Positions 1-6,042 of a stretch of 20,579 nucleotides of DNA are shown here, in pieces; within the stretch, counting starts at the first letter, position 1, and each line of letters starts with the position of its first letter. A program made the position numbers and the translations under genes. This DNA is from Candidatus Poseidoniaceae archaeon (GTDB taxonomy: Archaea > Thermoplasmatota > Poseidoniia > Poseidoniales > Poseidoniaceae), in NCBI GenBank assembly GCA_028822955.1, contig JAPKCL010000023.1, positions 1 to 20,579 of the forward strand. The letters are read 5' to 3'. The notes beneath the pieces were generated by a model. The model was not told the DNA's origin. It saw nothing but the letters and a program-made list of their open reading frames with translations, and did not search any database.

Positions 1-1033
1 TGATGGTCGCCACTGAATCTGTTTGAGCGTGTTTCGGTGTCTGCTCACAGGCATCTCCTTCTTCGAAGATGTACTGGTGCTGACCGCGTAACCACGTAGC
101 AGTATGGTTGTTCATGATGAAATTATAATGATCGGAATTTCCTTTGGTATCGTCAATCACTCGGACCCATTCTTCAGGATGCGAGAGATTTGAATTAATG
201 TCTTTCAAATGCGCCTGGAACCATTCCGCATTGGCTTGCATCTCTTCGGTGACTTCCAAACCGTTGTTTTCGTAATACGACCAATCATCGACCGGTGAAG
301 TGAACATATAGAGCGTCCAATAGTCTTCATCACAGCCAGCTGCTTGACTGACAAAAGGGGTAGGGACCGGCCAATTCAAGGCAAACATATCCAAATTGAC
401 ATACGTTACATTGACTTCATCGGGAATTTGTTGTTCAACAAAATGCAGACTACCCTTTCCTCCTCCTTCTGGGCTACCACTGCCTTGCCATTCCTCATAA
501 TCCCACCACGCAAGTTTCCAAGTGTGCAATGGAGTGCCGTTCCATTCAGAGAAGGTTCGGGCGAGTTCAAGCAGCGAGCCTGAGCCTGTACCGTCATCGT
601 ACGCGCCACTGCTGGTACAGGTTGGGTAAGTGACACCAATCAGCGGTGGAGGTGAGTAACAGATGGCATCGTGATGTGCGCCGACAACGCGCCAATCGTC
701 TTCCAAAGTTCCATTGATGGTGACGACGATGTTCTGACAATTGCTACAGACTTCAGTGGTGAACGATTGACGTTCAACCTCATAACCCATCGATTCGAGT
801 TCACTGGCAATCCAATTGCGAGCGTTTTCATTGGCTGAACTGTCGATTTGACGGTAACCGAATTCAGTGAGACTGACCATGTTGTCGTAGGCTGCATTGC
901 CTTCAGGCCAGGCCGTTGGTTGCTCGATTTGGGCTTCGAGTTGGGCATCTGTGTTTGTGAGATCCCCAGGCAGACAACTCGCTATTAGCATGAGGAGTAC
1001 CAAGAGAAAACCATGGTACGAGCGTTGAGCCAT
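1..1033 (-). CDS. Secreted M28 family zinc aminopeptidase, probable lipoprotein (C-terminus beyond window)
   Basis: One uninterrupted frame reads from an ATG at 1033 to the window edge (344 codons visible, no stop), so the gene is truncated only by the window. Residues 8-20 form a hydrophobic signal ending in a lipobox-like LIASC, so Cys20 may be lipidated and the enzyme anchored outside the membrane. All five usual M28 di-zinc ligand positions are visible: His120 or His121 and Asp122 in GAHHDA, Asp146 in AYDDGTGSG, the Glu180-Glu181 pair in WWDYEEW (catalytic base plus ligand), Asp215 in VNLDMF, and His302 in SDHYNF. M28 enzymes remove N-terminal residues from peptides, here probably to feed peptide uptake. 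The aromatic, acidic character is typical of secreted proteins. The exact substrate is not predictable. No neighbour shares its strand nearby. Confidence 0.88.
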   Translation of the reverse strand, partial: MAQRSYHGFLLVLLMLIASCLPGDLTNTDAQLEAQIEQPTAWPEGNAAYDNMVSLTEFGYRQIDSSANENARNWIASELESMGYEVERQSFTTEVCSNCQNIVVTINGTLEDDWRVVGAHHDAICYSPPPLIGVTYPTCTSSGAYDDGTGSGSLLELARTFSEWNGTPLHTWKLAWWDYEEWQGSGSPEGGGKGSLHFVEQQIPDEVNVTYVNLDMFALNWPVPTPFVSQAAGCDEDYWTLYMFTSPVDDWSYYENNGLEVTEEMQANAEWFQAHLKDINSNLSHPEEWVRVIDDTKGNSDHYNFIMNNHTATWLRGQHQYIFEEGDACEQTPKHAQTDSVATI

Positions 1034-1092
1034 CGATTCGCTACTCTTGGTGTTTGACTTGAGGCTTTCGCGGAAGTCGGAGTAGTTGACCT

Positions 1093-1165
1093 GAACCCTT
1101 TCTGGAATCGAACCAGACCCTCTGCTCTCGCAGTGTGCACCGTACACCAATGTGGGCCATAAGAC
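1093..1165 (-). pseudogene. Degenerate tRNA-like remnant
   Basis: Read on the minus strand, this stretch has a perfect T-arm: TCTGG, loop TTCGATT, CCAGA. The loop contains the B-box GGTTCGATTCC. Upstream is a D-arm-like TTGGTGTACGG resembling the TGGTGTA-CGG of the two intact tRNA-Arg genes in this window. The anticodon region collapses to a CTGC-GAGA-GCAG hairpin, too short for a normal 5+7+5 arm, and the sequence after the T-arm does not pair as an acceptor stem with anything upstream. It therefore reads as a decayed or partial tRNA. An intron-containing or otherwise atypical tRNA is the alternative. Confidence 0.35.
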
Positions 1166-1300
1166 AACTTTTCCTCCACCAACTTACCCACAACAGTTGT
1201 GTAAACACGCGCCAAAGTGCGTATCCCCATTTTCTGGGCCAGTGGCAGTTGTATGCAAGTATAATCAATATTCGTCGAGACTACATAAAGCGCGTAGATT

Positions 1301-1308
1301 CATATACG
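1301..1308 (+). promoter_or_regulatory. TATA-like box for the T5orf172 gene
   Basis: CATATACG is centred about 25 nt before the ATG at 1329, the usual archaeal TATA-to-start distance, so the transcript could be nearly leaderless. An AAGGAG at 1320-1325 lies only 3 nt from the ATG, too close for a good Shine-Dalgarno. A second TATA-like AGTATAATC lies near 1258-1266. Confidence 0.4.
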
Positions 1309-1328
1309 GTACTCGCTGTAAGGAGTAT

Positions 1329-2390
1329 ATGTCATTGGTACCGGGCTTTATTTATTTTATTCGAGAACGTGACTATTTGACTAACCAAGTCGGCCCTTAT
1401 GTCAAAATTGGACTGACACGGTACCAGCGTCCAGTTTCTGCACGTCTCAGTGACCACATGACTGGCAATCCTCGAGAGGAATATTCCGAATGGGACATTC
1501 AAGTTCCAATGGTCGATAAACTGGAGACCTACATGCATCATTATTTTGCTGAACGTCGAATTACAGGTGAATGGTTTGAAATGGATAATGCCGAAGTTAT
1601 GGCATTAGCAGTTCCTCTTGTTCAACAAGTGTTAGCAGAACAAGTAGTAACAAAACCTCTTCTTCTCAACAAAGATATCTTGAAAGCGACCTTGAGTAAT
1701 GGAAATATTCGAGTTCCAACTCCAGCTGAAACGGTAATGCATGAAGCCTATATTGTGGCCGATGAAAATCTCAAAATCGCAAAAGCCCATTATGAAATTA
1801 AGGATAAAGAGTTACGAACAATGATTGGAACTTCAGATGGTATTGAAAGGATTATCAACCTTCAACAGAAATCTCAAGGAGCCACCTTTGATAAAAATGG
1901 GTTTTTAGCTGCATTAACTCCTGCACAACAAGCCCTGTGCAACACTTCAAGTCAAACTTCAAATGGGGGTCCAAAAATCGTCGGTAGCCGTACATTAACA
2001 CACATCGACCCTGCACTTCATGCAGCCAAGGGTGTGGCTACTGCAGCTGCTCCGAATTCGATTCCAGTGACCAATAAATCGAACCCTGAATTACCAATCA
2101 CTCAAGCGTTGAAAGACCTTCATATAGAATTCCTCAAAACCATGCGTGGAGTAAAAGTCGCAGAATGGCAAAAAGAACAGTATGGTGCTCAGTTAGTGAA
2201 TATGCTTGACGTTGATGAAGAAATAACTGGAATCATTTCTTGGGTTCGTGCAGCTTCAACAACCGTTTCAAAATTCAGTGCCACAGAAGCAAAAAATCAT
2301 TTTGAAAATATCTACAATGCACATCTTACTCCCCGCCCAGACCATATTGCTGTTGATATTGAAAAGGGACATCCTTACGCCTATCCTTAG
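1329..2390 (+). CDS. T5orf172/MUG113 domain (GIY-YIG-like) protein, 353 aa
   Basis: The N-terminal ~100 residues match the pattern I know for T5orf172/MUG113 domains, a GIY-YIG nuclease-superfamily branch common in phages and accessory regions: GFIYFI (6-11), VKIGLT (25-30), RLSDHMTGNP (39-48), LETYMHHYF (65-73) and GEWFEM (80-85). GIY-YIG proteins cut DNA with one metal, but many T5orf172 members lack proof of activity, so the nuclease role is inferred. Residues ~100-353 look helical and charged and match nothing I recognise. The ATG at 1329 is preferred over an upstream in-frame start at 1152 because the domain begins right after it and a TATA-like box sits about 25 nt upstream. The gene converges with the 511 aa gene; their ends overlap by 4 nt. 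Confidence 0.8.
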   Translation: MSLVPGFIYFIRERDYLTNQVGPYVKIGLTRYQRPVSARLSDHMTGNPREEYSEWDIQVPMVDKLETYMHHYFAERRITGEWFEMDNAEVMALAVPLVQQVLAEQVVTKPLLLNKDILKATLSNGNIRVPTPAETVMHEAYIVADENLKIAKAHYEIKDKELRTMIGTSDGIERIINLQQKSQGATFDKNGFLAALTPAQQALCNTSSQTSNGGPKIVGSRTLTHIDPALHAAKGVATAAAPNSIPVTNKSNPELPITQALKDLHIEFLKTMRGVKVAEWQKEQYGAQLVNMLDVDEEITGIISWVRAASTTVSKFSATEAKNHFENIYNAHLTPRPDHIAVDIEKGHPYAYP

Positions 2391-3922
2391 GGTTGCCTCC
2401 TCCAATTGGGAGGTATCTCAACCTCTTGATATTCCGATTCGTCCAAGTAAACGACCGTCAATTCAAGTTTTGACGCTGACCTTGAAGTGTCGTGCCTCAC
2501 GTGTTGGTAATACGCTTCTACCGCTGCCATAACTTCTGACAACGTCGCTGTTCCATGGGCCACGGTGACAACCTCTGTGCATTGGAACTGTTTCCAATCA
2601 TTACCTGGCCTACCTTTGGATTGTGCTTTGGCTTGCCTCATGAGCAGTTTCGCCAAATTTGGTGTTGCAGATTCACCCGACCACCTCAGTCCTGAAATTG
2701 GATTTGGTAACCATGATTCACTGGTTTGGAGTGTCGTTACTTGATGCGTCCACCAAGGACATCTTCTGATGACCTGTTGCTGCAATGTATCCCTCACCGC
2801 TAATGCCGCATGTTTATTGTACAGTGTAGGTGCTAATTCGAGGAGATCTCCATGAATCAGATTGAGAGTAAAATTCTCACCTTGTAGTGTGTAGGATTGC
2901 TTTTCTGGTGTGACTTGCAAGCACTGTGGATGGTGAACTAACCATTGTAAAAATCCCATATAGGCTGCCTTTGGCCATGCTACTCTTGGAGGTACTGGCG
3001 TCTGAAAGGTCATCGTTTGGTCACTGGCTTCCATGTAGATAGAAGACCACGTGTCATGCCAATTATCCCAAGTGATTGCATTTGGATGAACCGATTCACT
3101 GTGGTCTGCTTCAATCAATGATTGGACCTGTTGTTGATTCAAGGCCATCTCCGGAATAGAGTTGCCAAACCAGGGCATAATCGCTTCATTCCAATCGAGG
3201 TGACCGAGTGGACCATCGGTCAAATGGTGAACTTTGAACACGGTCGCCTCAAATGTTTGCATCTCGTAGTTCGCATTCATTCCAAGCCATTCAATCGTGC
3301 ACATCTCTTCCATCTGTGACTGTTGGCCAACAGCGAAAACCCCACCTGGATGGTTGAACCATCTGTTGCCATCTTCGCCCATCATGATGTGTTTGTGGTC
3401 AAGGATAACCAAACCACCGTCTCTGATGTTAGAGGCATAATGGGCCATCATCTCAGGAAAAGCCGTATCCGAATCAATAACAAATTGATCGAGCCAGGTC
3501 ATCCAATCGACATAGAGAATATCAACCGGTGGGGCTTTGGAGAGATATTCATATGCTTCATTAACGATATGAATTTGCCAATGTGGAACTGCTATCGATG
3601 TCTTTCTGAACACTGGAGCATGTTCAGAGGTATCGTGTAATCTCTGGTAGATGGCGTGGTGGGCCGAGTCAGCATGGTAAGGCCATTCATCGGGACAAAA
3701 CTGTCCATAATCGACGAGAACATGAACGAAGGGATGCTCAGCATCTTCGAATAAACTCATGCTCGCATGGTAATGGTTACCAGCTGCAGGGTGAGCAATG
3801 ACCACGGGTCTGTTCTCATCAATCTCGATGGGTAAACCGATGCCCATACTGGTTCCTTCACCATAGGTGACGCATGTCCCAAAACCATTCAATGGAAGGT
3901 CTCTTAGCATACTTTGACTCAT
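2387..3922 (-). CDS. Unknown 511 aa protein with methyltransferase-like N-terminal part
   Basis: Last gene of a four-gene operon. The ATG at 3922 shares one base with the stop of the upstream gene (TAATG), which suggests translational coupling; an earlier start at 3931 is possible. I do not recognise the family. Residues ~130-175 contain VDILYVDW, a spacer with conserved-looking acidic residues, and DGGLVILDHKH. That order (acidic strand end, then GG-strand-LD) resembles motifs IV-VI of TylF/FkbM-like class I SAM methyltransferases, but the usual glycine-rich SAM loop is not obvious near HPAAGNHYHAS. The C-terminal ~200 residues, rich in Trp, His and Gln, show no familiar motif. No membrane segment or signal peptide is visible, so it is probably cytoplasmic. 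The coding frame is well supported by its length and tight packing; the function is open. Confidence 0.7.
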   Translation of the reverse strand: MSQSMLRDLPLNGFGTCVTYGEGTSMGIGLPIEIDENRPVVIAHPAAGNHYHASMSLFEDAEHPFVHVLVDYGQFCPDEWPYHADSAHHAIYQRLHDTSEHAPVFRKTSIAVPHWQIHIVNEAYEYLSKAPPVDILYVDWMTWLDQFVIDSDTAFPEMMAHYASNIRDGGLVILDHKHIMMGEDGNRWFNHPGGVFAVGQQSQMEEMCTIEWLGMNANYEMQTFEATVFKVHHLTDGPLGHLDWNEAIMPWFGNSIPEMALNQQQVQSLIEADHSESVHPNAITWDNWHDTWSSIYMEASDQTMTFQTPVPPRVAWPKAAYMGFLQWLVHHPQCLQVTPEKQSYTLQGENFTLNLIHGDLLELAPTLYNKHAALAVRDTLQQQVIRRCPWWTHQVTTLQTSESWLPNPISGLRWSGESATPNLAKLLMRQAKAQSKGRPGNDWKQFQCTEVVTVAHGTATLSEVMAAVEAYYQHVRHDTSRSASKLELTVVYLDESEYQEVEIPPNWRRQP

Positions 3923-4467
3923 TATACACACCTCGGATGTCCAAGAGGAACGACTCTGAAGATTCTCTTGGTTTGTCTTTTGAGCCTCGTATACTCCTGT
4001 GCAGCAATCACGCCACCTGAACTGCTGTGCTTTGCAGTATCATAGATGGTGTCTTTGTGCAAGGTTACAATGTGGGCCGTGCAGAGTTTACCGTTTTCAT
4101 CAGGGTTGCTCGGAGGGTCGATTGAATAGAAACTCAACAAGAAAAGGTCATTGTGTTCGACCAATTCCTCGATATAATATTCGATTCTCCTCACATCATT
4201 ATTGCAATACGCCAATTGAAGGCCGTACGGTTTGAGCGCATTTGACCATGAATGTGGTGATTGAGAATTCGTAACTTTCTTGAAATCATCTACCGTTACA
4301 ACCGCACCTGTCGACCTAGCAATCATCGCCAACGTCGTTGCTACACACGATGGTCCAATTTGCTTATCGTGTTCGAACTCCAAGTCTGAGAAAAATGGAC
4401 CTTGATTCTCTTCAACTGATGCTGCATCCCATAAAGGGGCACTTGAATTTGGTTTCCAAGAAAACAT
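3922..4467 (-). CDS. Putative papain-like / C39-like cysteine peptidase, 181 aa
   Basis: Counting from the ATG at 4467, Gln36 and Cys41 lie in QIGPSCVATTLAMI, which resembles the oxyanion Gln and nucleophile Cys at the N-cap of the first helix in papain-fold peptidases such as C39 or other bacteriocin-leader peptidases. His132 in TAHIVTL and Asp143 in TIYDTA sit where the His and Asp of such a triad belong. The family call is inference from this spacing. No signal peptide or transmembrane segment is seen, so it lacks the ABC-transporter fusion typical of C39 exporters. The start is chosen because ATG overlaps the previous gene's stop as TGATG, with AAGGAG 8 nt upstream; an in-frame GTG at 4476 has no spacing to that site. 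It could mature or cleave a neighbouring operon product, or be a transglutaminase-like or inactive fold. Confidence 0.7.
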   Translation of the reverse strand: MFSWKPNSSAPLWDAASVEENQGPFFSDLEFEHDKQIGPSCVATTLAMIARSTGAVVTVDDFKKVTNSQSPHSWSNALKPYGLQLAYCNNDVRRIEYYIEELVEHNDLFLLSFYSIDPPSNPDENGKLCTAHIVTLHKDTIYDTAKHSSSGGVIAAQEYTRLKRQTKRIFRVVPLGHPRCV

Positions 4468-4688
4468 CACAACCACTCCTTTGAGAAATCTTCACCGTAC
4501 TCGGATTCAGTCTCTTCAGGTATGAGAATGGTTTTTTCTTTACCATCTGGAGATACACATTCGTCCATTTCCCATTCTTTCATTGACTTTATTCTCATTC
4601 CTGTGTATTCCATCTGCTGTTGGATGTAGGCAACAAATATTGCCATTATTTCGTTTATATTCATTTTTTCATTGTTCTTCTTTGTCAT
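4467..4688 (-). CDS. Small hypothetical protein, 73 aa, resembling part of the upstream 262 aa protein
   Basis: The ATG at 4688 has GAGGTGA 5 nt upstream, and the gene lies 9 nt after the previous stop; its own stop overlaps the next ATG (TGATG). The product is acidic toward its C-terminus, begins with a Lys/Asn-rich stretch, and contains IMAIFVAYIQQQ at about residues 14-25. That segment resembles LMAIFSAYNHQN of the upstream gene product (about residues 38-49), so the two proteins may share an interaction helix or descend from a duplicated N-terminal piece. No family is recognised. The position inside the operon and the clear ribosome binding site make it a likely real gene despite its size. 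Confidence 0.7.
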   Translation of the reverse strand: MTKKNNEKMNINEIMAIFVAYIQQQMEYTGMRIKSMKEWEMDECVSPDGKEKTILIPEETESEYGEDFSKEWL

Positions 4689-4697
4689 TGTATCACC

Positions 4698-5486
4698 TCA
4701 CTGGTACTCCCAGTCTTGATCTGGTCTTCCACCAGGCCATTCTCTTTCCATGAATTCATGGTGTTCGATATCCCTCATGTCTTGCTCAAACATCATCTTC
4801 CAAACTTCTGTATCGTCAATGCACATTTGGATAAGTGCATACATGGCAAGCGGGAAAATATCGCTGTCCTCTTTATCGATACAAAATCTGTTTCCATGCG
4901 TGTATCTCGTTGGCTGACCGCCATACTCAGGCACGTGTTCTGGACATTCCCAAAACGCCTCAAGAGAATGTTCAATCTCATGTCTTGAGAAATACAACAG
5001 TGTGTTTCTTTTCCAAGGCGGACCGAGTGAACCTTTCTTGTTCTCATTGGTTTTTTGGTAATGCTCGACAAGACTTCTTGGAGAAACCCAATACTCATAC
5101 TCAAGACACATGTCAAAAGTGAATTGGTGTCCGTGCATTCCGTCGATGATGATGGTATAGCCATCAATACTCACTGCATCTGAATCATGCATGAATTGCA
5201 TAAGATTGAGCCAATGCTGTCTTTCAGCAAGAATCTCAGGAGTATCTCTTCTGGAATCAACGAGGTGAAGGTCGTCCTCCATCGAGGTGAGGACAAGTTC
5301 CCAATCAGGCCAGACATTCCACGGCGTACCATCAGCTCTGTTTTGATGATTGTAGGCAGAAAATATGGCCATGAGTTGTTCGGCGGGTTCTAAATTAGCA
5401 TGGTGGTCTATTGCTGCTATCTCTGGATGGACGTCACCGTCCCATTCGTGTTTATCGGTTTTGTTTTGGTTGGTTTTCTTATTCAT
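4698..5486 (-). CDS. Unknown acidic protein, 262 aa
   Basis: First gene of the four-gene minus-strand operon. The ATG at 5486 follows AAGGAAGTG at a proper distance; the open frame extends to 5576, but that extension runs into the tRNA-Arg gene at 5536-5607 and is not used. The N-terminus is hydrophilic (MNKKTNQNKTDKHEW), then an LMAIFSAY helix-like segment, then a mostly acidic, His- and Trp-rich body (for example DDLHLVDSRRD, HEIEHSLEAFWE, IEHHEFMEREWPGG). HEIEH near residue 167 superficially resembles a zincin HExxH reversed in spacing but does not match it. No signal peptide or membrane segment is visible. I recognise no family. It lies directly downstream of the tRNA-Arg pair, 49 nt from the nearer gene. 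Confidence 0.72.
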   Translation of the reverse strand: MNKKTNQNKTDKHEWDGDVHPEIAAIDHHANLEPAEQLMAIFSAYNHQNRADGTPWNVWPDWELVLTSMEDDLHLVDSRRDTPEILAERQHWLNLMQFMHDSDAVSIDGYTIIIDGMHGHQFTFDMCLEYEYWVSPRSLVEHYQKTNENKKGSLGPPWKRNTLLYFSRHEIEHSLEAFWECPEHVPEYGGQPTRYTHGNRFCIDKEDSDIFPLAMYALIQMCIDDTEVWKMMFEQDMRDIEHHEFMEREWPGGRPDQDWEYQ

Positions 5487-5535
5487 TTTTTCACTTCCTT
5501 GTTTGAGTATTCCATCTCCATGGTTGGCGAGTAGG

Positions 5536-5607
5536 CAGGGGCACCGGGAGTCGAACCCGGGTCTGGAGACTCGCAATCTCCAATGCTATCCGTTACACCA
5601 TGCCCCT
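5536..5607 (-). tRNA. tRNA-Arg (anticodon GCG)
   Basis: A complete 72-nt cloverleaf is readable: acceptor AGGGGCA pairs with TGCCCCT at all seven positions; TG at 8-9; D-arm GTGTAACGGATAGCAT; anticodon arm GGAGA-TTGCGAG-TCTCC with U33 and anticodon GCG; 4-nt variable loop AGAC; T-arm CCGGG-TTCGACT-CCCGG; discriminator G. CCA is not encoded. It would decode CGC and CGU. It lies 15 nt after the second tRNA-Arg and probably shares its primary transcript. Confidence 0.95.
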
Positions 5608-5622
5608 TTGAATCAAAGCAGG

Positions 5623-5694
5623 CGGAGGTACCCGGATTCGAACCGGGGTCCAGGGATTCGAAATCCCTGATGCTATCCACTACACCATACCTCC
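5623..5694 (-). tRNA. tRNA-Arg (anticodon TCG)
   Basis: A complete 72-nt cloverleaf: acceptor GGAGGTA pairs with TACCTCC; TG at 8-9; D-arm GTGTAGTGGATAGCAT; anticodon arm AGGGA-TTTCGAA-TCCCT with anticodon TCG; variable loop GGAC; T-arm CCCGG-TTCGAAT-CCGGG; discriminator G; no encoded CCA. It would decode CGA (and CGG by wobble). Its D-arm is almost the same as that of the adjacent tRNA-Arg(GCG), so the pair probably arose by duplication and anticodon change. Confidence 0.95.
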
Positions 5695-5717
5695 AAACTG
5701 CTTTACTGGCAACAGCG

Positions 5718-5746
5718 GCTGCACATGTGTTTGATACACATGCAGC
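5718..5746. repeat. Inverted repeat / hairpin upstream of the tRNA-Arg pair
   Basis: GCTGC-AC-ATGTGT, loop TTGAT, ACACATGCAGC: an 11-bp stem with a 2-nt bulge on the left arm. It starts 24 nt upstream of the tRNA-Arg(TCG) 5' end. It could act in tRNA promoter regulation, in 5' leader processing, or as a terminator for a + strand transcript; there is no T-tract. Confidence 0.4.
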
Positions 5747-5938
5747 TACGCTGCCCAAACCCAGATCAGTCGCACTAACTGCGATGACGGAGGGTCCGCT
5801 TCAACGTAAATTGGCTGTTGAATTCTGGTACCCTCATATTGCTCGCCTGTTCCGGTTCAACACTGGAATGGGCATCTACTGTAAAAACCCTTCGGTCAAA
5901 TTACCGTTTTCCGGAAATCTATGTGTGACCTGTGTGCG

Positions 5939-5956
5939 CGGAAAGTAATCATATTA
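5939..5956 (+). promoter_or_regulatory. BRE plus TATA-like promoter for a leaderless transcript
   Basis: CGGAAA (5939-5944, BRE-like) is followed by TCATATTA (TATA-like, centre about 5952), 26 nt before the ATG at 5978. This is the geometry of an archaeal promoter starting a leaderless mRNA. The inverted repeat ACGCG-TATG-CGCGT (5956-5969) lies between TATA and start, where a repressor could bind. Confidence 0.4.
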
Positions 5957-5977
5957 CGCGTATGCGCGTGTCATACT

Positions 5978-6040
5978 ATGAAGGGAAAAATTACATTTCT
6001 CATTCCGAGACCGAAAGAAGAAGTTGAAAGCGAATTCTAA
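5978..6040 (+). CDS. Possible 20 aa leaderless microprotein
   Basis: ATG at 5978 opens a 20-codon frame (MKGKITFLIPRPKEEVESEF) that stops at 6040, just before the convergent end of the phosphatidyltransferase gene. Support comes only from the well-placed BRE/TATA upstream. Alternatively the promoter makes a non-coding RNA antisense to the 3' end of that gene, or both are chance. No similarity is recognised. Confidence 0.2.
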   Translation: MKGKITFLIPRPKEEVESEF

Positions 6041-6042
6041 AA

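Larger units (their letters stand above)
1034..1328. other. Gene-free stretch between M28 peptidase and T5orf172 gene
   Basis: No convincing coding frame lies here; the ORFs that cross it are out of frame with the flanking genes. It holds a tRNA-like element at about 1093-1165, a 13-nt inverted repeat at 1189-1201 (CACAAC-A-GTTGTG) that could be an operator or a small hairpin, and TATA-like sequences at about 1258-1266 and 1301-1308 ahead of the + strand gene. Confidence 0.5.
5695..6042. other. Intergenic stretch upstream of the tRNA pair and downstream of the phosphatidyltransferase gene
   Basis: 348 nt without a long gene. It holds a hairpin at 5718-5746, a 10-nt palindrome TTTCCGGAAA near 5909-5919, and a BRE/TATA-like promoter followed by an ACGCG-TATG-CGCGT inverted repeat and a 20-codon ORF (5939-6040). 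Between 5750 and 5900 nothing recognisable is seen. Confidence 0.5.

Noticed and set aside
406..948. Two short minus-strand ORFs and a + strand ORF inside the M28 gene, suggesting a frameshifted or broken gene
   Set aside because: Translating the minus strand from 1033 gives one unbroken frame to the window edge with all zinc ligands, so the short ORFs are in other frames.
985..1268. 75-81 aa minus-strand ORFs upstream of the M28 gene
   Set aside because: They run through the tRNA-like element and into the M28 start in other frames, with no protein-like motifs.
2387..3922. A macro-domain reading of the segment around NLIHGDLLELAP in the 511 aa protein
   Set aside because: The expected NAAN-type follow-up motif and glycine-rich loop are missing, so the resemblance is too weak to annotate.
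4793..5167. 124 aa minus-strand ORF and 95 aa + strand ORF within the 262 aa gene
   Set aside because: Both are nested in other frames of a longer, better supported operon gene and show no family features.
5487..5576. N-terminal extension of the 262 aa protein
   Set aside because: It overlaps the intact tRNA-Arg(GCG) gene; the internal ATG at 5486 has a good ribosome binding site.
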